Positions 1 to 5,464 of a stretch of 6,637 nt of DNA are shown here, in pieces; positions within the stretch are counted from its first letter, which is position 1, and every line of letters begins with the position of its first letter. Both the position numbers and the translations under genes were made by a program. The stretch covers positions 1-6,637 of the forward strand of contig JAEUMC010000793.1 in the NCBI GenBank assembly GCA_016793415.1, read 5' to 3'. The notes below the pieces were generated by a model. The model ran no database searches. It was not told where the DNA came from and saw only the letters and a list, made by a program, of their open reading frames with translations. This stretch comes from Devosia sp. (GTDB taxonomy: Bacteria > Pseudomonadota > Alphaproteobacteria > Rhizobiales > Devosiaceae).

Positions 1-995
1 TTCTGCACCAGCACGATGCGGATGCCGGTGAGGATCACCGGGAAGGCCAGCGGGAACTCCACCGTCACGAGACGCTGCCGGTCGGTCATGCCCATGCCCT
101 TGGCCGCGTCGTTGGCAGCCGCCGGCACGCCATCGAGACCCACCACGGTGTTGGCGACCACCGGCAGCAGCGAATAGGCAAACAGCGCCACCATGGCCGG
201 CGCCGCGCCGATGCCCGAGATGCCGACGGCAGAGGCGCCCGGAATGTTCGCCGCCACCCAGGCAAGCGGCGCGATCAGGAGCCCGAACAGCGCGATCGAC
301 GGGATGGTCTGGATGGCGTTGAGCACGTTGAGCACCGGCGCGCGCCAGGCATCGCTGCGATGGCAGAGGATGCCGATCGGAATGCCGGCCACCGTCGCCG
401 CGGCGAGCGAGCCCAGCGCCAGCGCCAAGTGCGTCTGCGCCTCGCGCCAGAAGGTGTCGCCGCGATTGGCATACTCGCGGAGGATCGAGAGATCGTTGAG
501 CGTGCCCGAGCCGAGCAGCACGGCCAAGAACACCGCCACCGCGGCCAGCACGGCGATGCGTGTCCACGGCTTCAGCTTCAGCCGGGCGATGGCGTCGGCC
601 GCCAGCAGCGCAAAGGCAAAGATAAGGAGCCAAAACCCGGCACCAGGTGAGACCCGGGCGATCTTGTCGCCTGGCGGCGTGAGGAACGTGCCGGCATGGC
701 CGATGGCGACGAACAACAGCGCCAGGACAACGAGGCTGGCGGCAAGCCGCCACAAGGTCGGCGTGCGGAACAGGGCGATGCCGATGCCCGCGGCCAGAAC
801 GGCGGCGAGAACGGCAGCTTCCCACCCGGGGAGCGCTGCGAAGAGGCCCTTGGCCTCGCCCAGCACGATGCGGTTGGCGCGGAACGCAGCGAAGGGGAGG
901 AAGGCGGCGATGGCGGCAAGGGCAGCAATCAGCACGCCGAGCTTGTCGACGGCGAATGGCAGGCGGCGGGATTGGGAGAAGGAGATATCGGTCAC
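1..995 (-). CDS. yehY: Osmoprotectant (betaine-type) ABC transporter permease, YehY-like, 3' end cut by window
   Basis: Inner-membrane permease subunit of a quaternary-amine ABC importer. The minus-strand frame is open from a GTG at 995-993 to the left edge: 331 codons without a stop, against about 385 residues for E. coli YehY, so roughly the last 50 are outside. The N-terminal third is a membrane-rich extension of several hydrophobic helices, containing ANRIVLGEAKGL and SPGAGFWLL, as in YehY and unlike short OpuBB permeases. The transport core begins near residue 182 (FWREAQTHLALALGS). Its signatures are NAIQTIPSIALFGLL and the ATPase-contact (EAA-type) loop at about 296-319 (AAKGMGMTDRQRL, then FPLAFPVILTGI). 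A purine-rich Shine-Dalgarno sequence (1003-1011) lies 7 nt upstream of the GTG; the start is inferred from it. The gene follows osmF in the same direction, as in the E. coli osmF-yehYXW operon. The substrate is known from family only. Confidence 0.88.
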   Translation of the reverse strand, partial: MTDISFSQSRRLPFAVDKLGVLIAALAAIAAFLPFAAFRANRIVLGEAKGLFAALPGWEAAVLAAVLAAGIGIALFRTPTLWRLAASLVVLALLFVAIGHAGTFLTPPGDKIARVSPGAGFWLLIFAFALLAADAIARLKLKPWTRIAVLAAVAVFLAVLLGSGTLNDLSILREYANRGDTFWREAQTHLALALGSLAAATVAGIPIGILCHRSDAWRAPVLNVLNAIQTIPSIALFGLLIAPLAWVAANIPGASAVGISGIGAAPAMVALFAYSLLPVVANTVVGLDGVPAAANDAAKGMGMTDRQRLVTVEFPLAFPVILTGIRIVLVQ

Positions 996-1002
996 AGCCG
1001 CA

Positions 1003-1011
1003 CCTTCCCCT
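1003..1011 (-). promoter_or_regulatory. Ribosome binding site of the YehY-like permease, overlapping a repeat arm
   Basis: On the minus strand AGGGGAAGG is followed by 7 nt and then the GTG start, which decides this start codon. Its AGGGG part (1007-1011) is also the outer end of the palindromic repeat at 1007-1110, so folding of the repeat in the mRNA could partly mask the ribosome binding site. That masking is inference. Confidence 0.6.
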
Positions 1012-1110
1012 CACCCTGACCCTCTCCCCAGAGGGGAGAGGGGACGCGGGTTGCTCGGACAGTGCCACACCGCCCCCTCTCCCCGCTGGGGAGAGGGCTG
1101 GGGTGAGGGG
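1007..1110. repeat. Nested GC-rich palindromic intergenic repeat (copy of a dispersed family, type A)
   Basis: Two 23-nt arms, 1007-1029 and 1088-1110, are inverted copies matching at 20 of 23 positions. Each arm also forms its own hairpin: 1020-1029 pairs perfectly with 1033-1042 around an AGA loop, and 1075-1084 pairs perfectly with 1088-1097 around GCT. The region can therefore fold as one long stem or as two short hairpins. It lies between osmF and the permease gene, codes for nothing convincing, and resembles the CCCTCACCC/CCCTCTCCCC intergenic repeats frequent in Hyphomicrobiales genomes (recognised from memory). It is distinct in sequence from the element at 3825-3928 but has the same architecture. 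Confidence 0.8.
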
Positions 1111-1147
1111 CAGTGACAATGCGAAGCCAAGCCATCACAAAACACTA

Positions 1148-1174
1148 GGGGTGGGCAGTCGTCCTGCCCACCCC
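1148..1174 (-). terminator. Hairpin after osmF: partial terminator or mRNA-stabilising stem
   Basis: A perfect 11-bp stem pairs 1148-1158 (GGGGTGGGCAG) with 1164-1174 around the 5-nt loop TCGTC, 26 nt after the osmF stop. Read on the minus strand it is followed by TAGTGTTTTG, so the T-tract is displaced and short. This fits a weak intrinsic terminator or a 3' stabiliser that raises binding-protein output over permease output, a common arrangement in ABC importers. The role is inferred; the stem is seen directly. Confidence 0.6.
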
Positions 1175-1199
1175 CAAAATGCATTGACCTTGCGGCGGC

Positions 1200-2108
1200 T
1201 TACTTCAGGAAGCCGTTCTGCTTCAGCCAGTCGATGGCGACGTCCTTGGCGGCTTCGCCACCGACCTGGATGCGGCCGTTGAGCGTCTGCAGCGTCGTCA
1301 GGTCGAGCTTGGCGAAGACCGGCTTCAGCAGTTCCTCGATCTGTGGGTTGGCCTTGAGCACCGCCTCGCGGATGATCGGGGCCGGCTCGTAGACCGGCTG
1401 CACACCCTTGTCGTCGGTCATGACAACGAGGCCCGAGGGAGCAATACCACCGTCGGTGCCGTAGACCATGGCGGCGTTGACGCCGTTGGTCTGCTGCGCG
1501 GCAGCCGCAATGGTCGCCGCGGTATCGCCGCCCGAGAGCGTCACCAACTGGTCGGGCTTCAGGGTGAAGCCGTAGACTTCCTGGAACTTGGGCAGCGCGG
1601 CCGGCGACGAGACGAACTCGGCCGAAGCGGCCAGCTTGATGTTGCCGCCGCCGGCGATATAGGCGCCGAGTTCGCTGAAGGTCGCGAGCTTGTTGGCGTC
1701 GGCGACATCCTTGCGGACGGCAACCGCCCAGGTGTTGTTGGCCGGAGCAGGCGACAGCCAGACGATCTTGTTGGCGTCGTAGTCGAGTTTCTTCGCCTCT
1801 TCATACGCCTTGGCGGCATCGTTCCACAGCGGATCGTCGGCCTTCTCGAAGAAGAACGCGGCGTTGCCGGTATATTCGGGATAGATGTCGATCTCGCCGG
1901 CGGTAATTGCCTGGCGCACGACGGGCGTACCGCCGAGCTGGATCTTCTCGGTTACGGCGACGCCATTGGCCTGCAGCACCTGGCTGATGATGTTGCCGAG
2001 CAAGCCACCTTCGGTATCGATCTTGGACGACACGACGACCTGGGCGTTCGCCGCAGTCACCGTGAAGGCCAGCGCTGCAACAGCGCCGAGCAGTTTCTTC
2101 GAAAGCAT
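1200..2108 (-). CDS. osmF: Osmoprotectant ABC transporter periplasmic binding protein OsmF
   Basis: A 302-residue periplasmic substrate-binding protein of the OpuAC/OsmF (YehZ) family, which captures glycine-betaine-like osmoprotectants for an ABC importer. Residues 1-22 form a Sec signal peptide: LSKK start, hydrophobic core, ANA before the predicted cleavage at Gln23. The mature part opens with SSKIDTEGGLLGN and continues with GGTPVVRQAIT, GEIDIYPEYTGNAAFFF, SPAPANNTWAVAVRKDV, LAASAEF and AAQQTNGVNAAMVYGTDGG. Remembered E. coli OsmF aligns with these along the whole length without large gaps. The ATG at 2108 has a strong AAGGAG sequence (2115-2120) 6 nt upstream. It is followed by a hairpin, a palindromic repeat and the YehY-like permease, giving the same gene order as E. 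coli. E. coli OsmF is linked to osmotic and stationary-phase stress and has low affinity; specificity here is not proven. Confidence 0.92.
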   Translation of the reverse strand: MLSKKLLGAVAALAFTVTAANAQVVVSSKIDTEGGLLGNIISQVLQANGVAVTEKIQLGGTPVVRQAITAGEIDIYPEYTGNAAFFFEKADDPLWNDAAKAYEEAKKLDYDANKIVWLSPAPANNTWAVAVRKDVADANKLATFSELGAYIAGGGNIKLAASAEFVSSPAALPKFQEVYGFTLKPDQLVTLSGGDTAATIAAAAQQTNGVNAAMVYGTDGGIAPSGLVVMTDDKGVQPVYEPAPIIREAVLKANPQIEELLKPVFAKLDLTTLQTLNGRIQVGGEAAKDVAIDWLKQNGFLK

Positions 2109-2202
2109 GATGGTCTCCTTATTGTTCCAGCCGTGCAGTCCCTGAGGCCGGAATTGGCGCCAAACCTATACGGGCGCCAAACAAAAGTCATACCCCGGCA
2201 TG
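2109..2202 (-). promoter_or_regulatory. osmF upstream region with tandem GGCGCCAAAC sites
   Basis: This 94-nt gap separates the lyase-like gene from osmF. It carries two exact copies of the 10-mer GGCGCCAAAC (plus-strand 2156-2165 and 2173-2182), 17 bp apart start to start. The first is part of a perfect palindrome TTGGCGCCAA (2154-2163). On the minus strand the spacer between the copies includes TATAGG, a possible -10 element, with a TGAC-containing -35-like sequence about 15 bp upstream, which is short. A separate osmF promoter with a tandem regulator site is inferred; the repeats are seen directly. Confidence 0.45.
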
Positions 2203-3756
2203 CTACGCGACCGGCCCGAGCGCGAAAAACTCGTCCAGTTGAGGAATGGGTGCGTGGGAAATCAGTTCCGCCATGCTCTGGTCGGAGCCGAGATCGCTTT
2301 CGATGATCTCGACTTCGGCCGAGAGCGGCCGATCGACCTGGTAGAAGGCCGCGTGCTTACGGACCTTTTCGTAGATCATCGCCGGCACGCCGCTCGGGCG
2401 GTCACCGTGGATATCCATCGCCTGGGCTGCGAGCAGCCCCTCGAGCGCTGCGAGGCGCTTCAGCGCCCGCACCTGCCGCTCGAAGCGTTCGACCACCAGC
2501 GGCAGGAACGACACCTCGTCCTCGAGCCCGGCGGCAACAACCAGCGACTGCGCCGAGACCGGCATCGCCATCGACAGCGCCCGCGCAAACAGCTCACCGG
2601 CCAGCTTGATGATCGGGCCGAAACCGGTGGCGATGGCGCCGCGCGGCACCAGGTTGATCGGCAGGTCGCGGCGCGCCCCGTTCGAGAGCAGCACGCAACG
2701 GTTGAACGAGTTGCGCGCCGCATGCGCCAGCGCCAGTTGCGCCGTCTGCAGGTAGATCGTCACGTCGAGCGGCAGTGAGCCGCCCGAGGTCAGTACCTGT
2801 TCGTCGACCACCACCGGGTTATCGTCGGTACGCCCGGTGGCGGCGAGCACGGTGCGCCCGGCGACCAGCAGCGTATCGAAGCCCGAGCCGAACACCTGCG
2901 CCATCATGCGCAGCGACAGCGGGTCCTGCACATGGGTGGCATTGGGCCAATCCCAGCCCATGGCGTTGTGGTAGAGCCAGGCGCCGATCTCGGCCTCGCG
3001 CTCGGTGCCGACATGCGCCACCGCCTTCCACGGATCGCGCGACGCGCCGAGCGCTCCGGCGGTGGTGAGGCTGGTGGCGAGCAACATGCGCATTGCCGAA
3101 GCGGCCGAGCGCACAGCCTCCGCCGCTGCAGCAAAACCGACGGCGTTGACGCTGATCGAGGCAAGGCTGTCGCGTGGCGCCATGCGGCAGGGTTGCAGCC
3201 CCGCCTCGGCCAGCGCGGCTTCGGCCGACATGCGCCGGTTCTGGTAGACGGCCTCGCCCACCCCGGTCAGCACAGCGCCGATCTGGCCCATGAGCCCGAT
3301 ATCGGCCGTGCCGATCGAACCGGTGCGCCGCACCACCGGCACTACATCCTTATCGAGCAGCGCCAGATAGGCATCGACGAGGCCGCGCGAACAGCCGACC
3401 CGGCCGGTCAGCGCGGTGTTGACGCGGATCGCCATGGCGCTCCGCACCACGGAACTGGGGAACGGCGCGCCGGTGCCGAAATGGTGCGCCCGCACCAGGC
3501 CCAGATTGAACATCTCGAGGTCTTCGGGCGACCACTCGACATCCTTCATGGCGCCAACGCCGGTATTGGCGCCATACACCGCCTCGCCACGGGCGATCTT
3601 GTCTTCGACCACCCGGCGCGAGGCATCGACCCGTGCCATGGCGGCGGCATCGGCGGCGAGCGACACCGCTCGCGCTCCGACCCGGGCAAGGCTCGCAAAA
3701 CTCATCGGCTTGCCGTCGAGGGTAAGCGTACCGGCGGGAGAGTGAAACTGCTGCAT
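2203..3756 (-). CDS. Histidine/phenylalanine ammonia-lyase-fold protein lacking the canonical MIO triad
   Basis: A 517-residue protein of the HAL/PAL/TAL superfamily, near the usual 500-520 of bacterial HutH. Landmarks occur in order: VYGANTGVGA (60-69; Tyr61 matches catalytic Tyr53 of Pseudomonas HutH), LVRAHHFGTG (87-96; His91 matches His83), the cofactor loop GSIGTADIGLMG (146-157), VQDPLSLR (276-283), DDNPVVV (311-317) and LEDEVS (411-416). Classical members have GSVGASGDLAPL, where Ala-Ser-Gly cyclises to the MIO electrophile. Here residues 150-152 are Thr-Ala-Asp, with no serine to dehydrate. The HutH Tyr280 position is Leu280 (Arg283 is kept), and the position of Asn195 appears to be Ser202. 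The fold is likely intact, but ammonia elimination by MIO chemistry is doubtful. The ATG at 3756 lacks a clear Shine-Dalgarno sequence but gives the normal N-terminus; Met18 is a less likely start. It follows the creatininase-family gene in the same direction. Fold assignment is confident; substrate and reaction are unknown. Confidence 0.88.
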   Translation of the reverse strand: MQQFHSPAGTLTLDGKPMSFASLARVGARAVSLAADAAAMARVDASRRVVEDKIARGEAVYGANTGVGAMKDVEWSPEDLEMFNLGLVRAHHFGTGAPFPSSVVRSAMAIRVNTALTGRVGCSRGLVDAYLALLDKDVVPVVRRTGSIGTADIGLMGQIGAVLTGVGEAVYQNRRMSAEAALAEAGLQPCRMAPRDSLASISVNAVGFAAAAEAVRSAASAMRMLLATSLTTAGALGASRDPWKAVAHVGTEREAEIGAWLYHNAMGWDWPNATHVQDPLSLRMMAQVFGSGFDTLLVAGRTVLAATGRTDDNPVVVDEQVLTSGGSLPLDVTIYLQTAQLALAHAARNSFNRCVLLSNGARRDLPINLVPRGAIATGFGPIIKLAGELFARALSMAMPVSAQSLVVAAGLEDEVSFLPLVVERFERQVRALKRLAALEGLLAAQAMDIHGDRPSGVPAMIYEKVRKHAAFYQVDRPLSAEVEIIESDLGSDQSMAELISHAPIPQLDEFFALGPVA

Positions 3757-3824
3757 ATGCTGGGATTAGCGGGTGCGAGGCAGGTGCGCAATGGGAGGGC
3801 GATAGAGAGGCCGGTGCGGGCCGC

Positions 3825-3928
3825 CCCCCACCCTTGATCCCTCCCCGCAAGGGGGAGGGAGACGACAGAGCCGCGATGTCAGTGTGCGGGTCTCCCGCCC
3901 CCTTGCGGGGAGGGGACCGGGGTGGGGG
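3825..3928. repeat. Nested GC-rich palindromic intergenic repeat (type B)
   Basis: Inverted 31-nt arms at 3825-3855 and 3898-3928 match at 27 of 31 positions; the four mismatches cluster in one internal patch. Within the left arm, CCCTCCCC (3839-3846) pairs with GGGGGAGGG (3851-3859) around a GCAA loop. A further inner pair, GGGAGAC (3857-3863) with GTCTCCC (3890-3896), extends the long fold. It fills most of the 206-nt gap between the creatininase-family and lyase-like genes. Layout and size match the element at 1007-1110 but the sequence differs, so it is a second family or a diverged subtype. No coding potential is convincing; a role in mRNA processing is possible but unproven. Confidence 0.8.
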
Positions 3929-3962
3929 TCGGCTCGCGCCGGCGCCAGCTGTCACCCAGCAG

Positions 3963-4757
3963 CTACCCCCGCGTGCCCGGCAGCGGATAGCGCTCCACCT
4001 CGCGCAACAGTTCGATGAAGCTGCCGACCGCCGTTTCCACGGTGATCCGCCCCTTGTCCGCTGTCGCCAGGTGCGCGTCGCCGGCGGCGCCGAGCGGGTG
4101 AATGTCGCTGGCGATCCAGGCGTAGCTCGTCGGTCCGATCGGCCGCATGTACTTGTAGGCCTGCTCGTCGCGGGCGGCGACCGAGGGGTAATCCTGCAGC
4201 TTGTCGCGGTTCACCAGTTCGGGCCGCAGATGCATCACCACCGAGGTCTCGCTGTCCCCGCCATGGATGCCGTGGCGGTTCTCGATATCGGAGTAGATGT
4301 CCTTGGGCCAGTACTGGCTCCAGCCGGTCTTCACCGCCAGCATGCCGGCGCGCACCCGAAGTTCGCGCGCCACGATGTCGAGGATCGAGACGTTGCCGCC
4401 ATGCGAGTTGACGAACACCACTTTCTTGACGCCGGCGCGGGCAATCTCGAGCCCGATCTGCGTCCACGCGTCGATCAGGTTGGTGGCGGTGTGGCTGAGC
4501 GTGCCGGTCTGCCAGATGTGTTCGTTGGATTTGCCGATCGCCTGCACCGGCAGGATGCGGATGTCGAGATCGGCCGGCGCCCGTTCGACCAGCAGGTCGA
4601 GGTGCCCTTGGTTGATGATGGTGTCGGTGCCGACCGGCAGATGCGGGCCGTGCTGTTCGACCGCGGCGGTGGGGAACACCGCGATGGTCTTGTTGGGGTC
4701 GATGCCGTGGAAGTCGAAGGCGGAAAAGTCGTTCCACCAGATCTTGCGGTAGCTCAT
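3963..4757 (-). CDS. Creatininase-family metal-dependent amidohydrolase
   Basis: A 264-residue cytoplasmic protein of the creatininase superfamily, whose members hydrolyse cyclic or N-formyl amides (creatininase, ArfB-type FAPy deformylase, 3-dehydro-scyllo-inosose hydrolase) or act in peptide maturation (MftE). The two-metal ligands are all visible: Glu34 and His36 in AAVEQHGPHLP, Asp45 in VGTDT, His119 in VNSHGGN, and Glu170 in HGGDSETS. Glu34, His36 and Asp45 have the same numbering as in Pseudomonas creatininase. The ATG at 4757 is preceded by AAGAGA with 6-nt spacing. An in-frame ATG at 4805 would add 16 residues, but it lies in a palindrome and lacks family support, so the shorter start is chosen. 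The gene sits 86 nt downstream of the Rid-family gene. A hydrolytic step on a ring or formamide nitrogen compound is inferred; the substrate cannot be told from sequence. Confidence 0.88.
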   Translation of the reverse strand: MSYRKIWWNDFSAFDFHGIDPNKTIAVFPTAAVEQHGPHLPVGTDTIINQGHLDLLVERAPADLDIRILPVQAIGKSNEHIWQTGTLSHTATNLIDAWTQIGLEIARAGVKKVVFVNSHGGNVSILDIVARELRVRAGMLAVKTGWSQYWPKDIYSDIENRHGIHGGDSETSVVMHLRPELVNRDKLQDYPSVAARDEQAYKYMRPIGPTSYAWIASDIHPLGAAGDAHLATADKGRITVETAVGSFIELLREVERYPLPGTRG

Positions 4758-4801
4758 ATGTGGTCTCTTGCTGCGCGGGGGCGATAGATCATCGACTTGG
4801 A

Positions 4802-4834
4802 GCATTTCGCCGTTTGAAGGAAACGGCGAAATGC
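4802..4834. repeat. Perfect 14-bp inverted repeat between the Rid-like and creatininase-family genes
   Basis: GCATTTCGCCGTTT (4802-4815) pairs perfectly with 4821-4834 around the 5-nt loop GAAGG, starting 9 nt after the Rid-like stop codon. Neither side has a T-run, so it is a poor intrinsic terminator. It looks like an intercistronic mRNA hairpin or a short dispersed palindrome of the kind common in Hyphomicrobiales. It could affect relative expression of the two genes. Confidence 0.7.
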
Positions 4835-4843
4835 CCTTGAGGA

Positions 4844-5233
4844 TCAGCTGGGGACCGCGGCGATCGCCTCGATCTCAACCACGAACTCCGGCCGGGCAAA
4901 GCCGCCGACGATCATCAGGGTCGAGGCCGGAAACGGCTCCGGGAACAGCTCGTTGCGCACCTTCATGTATTCGGCGAGGTGCTCGCGGCCGGTGACGAAC
5001 GCGTTGAGTTTGACCACGTCGCCGAAGCCCATGCCGGCCTCGGCCAGCACAGCGGCGATGTTGTCGAAGCAGATGCGGGTCTGGGTGGCGCAGTCCGAGG
5101 GAATCGTTCCGTCGGCCCTGATGCCGACCTGGCCGGAACAGAACACGTAGCGCGAGCGCGAACTGACCTCGACACCGAGGCTGTACCGCGAGAACGCGGG
5201 GTGAATCGATGATGGCGAAAGCGGCTTATGCAC
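4844..5233 (-). CDS. RidA/YjgF/YER057c/UK114-family protein without the catalytic arginine
   Basis: A 129-residue Rid-family protein, normal length for these small trimeric cytosolic enzymes. Family marks are YSLGVEV near 17-23, VFCSGQVG (30-37), the TQTRICFDNIAAVLAEAG helix (50-67), DVVKLNAFVT (72-81), and the C-terminal RPEFVVEIEAIA (114-125) with Glu120. True RidA enzymes hydrolyse reactive enamines/imines such as 2-aminoacrylate using an arginine in a PAR motif (Arg105 in E. coli). Here the motif is FPAST, so that position is Ser104. Subfamilies lacking the arginine are not expected to show RidA-type imine deaminase activity. The start is a GTG at 5233 with a weak GGGGG sequence just upstream; no better in-frame start is seen. 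It is the first gene of the minus-strand operon and is divergent from the binding-protein gene at 5465. Family is sure, function open. Confidence 0.88.
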   Translation of the reverse strand: MHKPLSPSSIHPAFSRYSLGVEVSSRSRYVFCSGQVGIRADGTIPSDCATQTRICFDNIAAVLAEAGMGFGDVVKLNAFVTGREHLAEYMKVRNELFPEPFPASTLMIVGGFARPEFVVEIEAIAAVPS

Positions 5234-5464
5234 AGGACCCCCGATGTGTATGCTCAGCTAAGCGTCAAACGACTGCGAATGTAAGCCCCATTCTGAACCG
5301 TATTGCCTATTCCAGCAGCACTTCGCTGAATGGCGCAATTTTTGGGCTTTTCTTTTGCGATCCGGCGCGGAATGAATGGTCTGGTGTGCCCGCGGGCACG
5401 GAAGTTTGCCTAACGGCCGGGCGGGGGACAAGCCCCGGCGGATACCTTAACAGGGAGACTAACG
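5234..5464. promoter_or_regulatory. Divergent control region between the Rid-like operon and the ABC transporter
   Basis: These 231 bp hold the 5' ends of two opposed transcription units and no gene. On the minus strand TTGACG (plus-strand 5263-5268) is a good -35 candidate for the Rid-like operon, though no clear -10 follows. On the plus strand an AT-rich patch (5339-5356) stands out from the GC-rich surroundings and could mark the transporter promoter, but I cannot assign hexamers. Two dyads, at 5252-5263 and 5386-5399, are operator candidates. A 6-bp stem (5416-5421 with 5434-5439) sits just ahead of the binding-protein ribosome site AGGGAG (5452-5457). No regulator gene is in the window. 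Confidence 0.55.
5386..5399. promoter_or_regulatory. Perfect 14-bp palindrome, candidate operator
   Basis: GTGCCCGCGGGCAC reads identically on both strands and lies 65 bp upstream of the binding-protein ATG, inside the divergent control region. A continuous dyad of this size and position suits a dimeric repressor or activator. The cognate regulator family cannot be named from the site alone, and GC-rich DNA yields some such dyads by chance. Confidence 0.4.

Noticed and set aside
193..1116. Long plus-strand open frame opposite the permease gene
   Set aside because: It is antisense to a clear YehY-like protein, has low-complexity Ala/Arg/Ser-rich composition and runs into the palindromic repeat; a GC-rich shadow.
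3300..3310. Frameshift or sequencing error explaining the missing MIO motif
   Set aside because: The frame is continuous, with conserved residues immediately on both sides (GSIG before, GLMGQIG after), and a local indel would not yield Ala-Ser-Gly in the other frames.
2932..3837. Plus-strand open frame of about 300 codons opposite the lyase-like gene
   Set aside because: His/Arg/Gly-rich translation without recognisable domains, complementary to a conserved protein; shadow of the minus-strand gene.
3834..4787. Plus-strand open frame of 317 codons opposite the creatininase-family gene
   Set aside because: The minus strand has all metal-ligand motifs of the family; the opposite frame is compositional and starts inside the type B repeat.
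4758..4805. Longer start for the creatininase-family protein at 4805
   Set aside because: The ATG lies in the inverted repeat at 4802-4834 with no ribosome site, and the extra 16 residues are not family-like. The ATG at 4757 has a spaced AAGAGA and aligns metal ligands with creatininase numbering.
5401..5464. TPP or FMN riboswitch in the leader of the THI5-like binding-protein gene
   Set aside because: Considered because THI5-like proteins can carry thiamin precursors, but the CTGAGA and ACCTGA-type core motifs of TPP riboswitches and the FMN core are absent; only a short GC stem is present.
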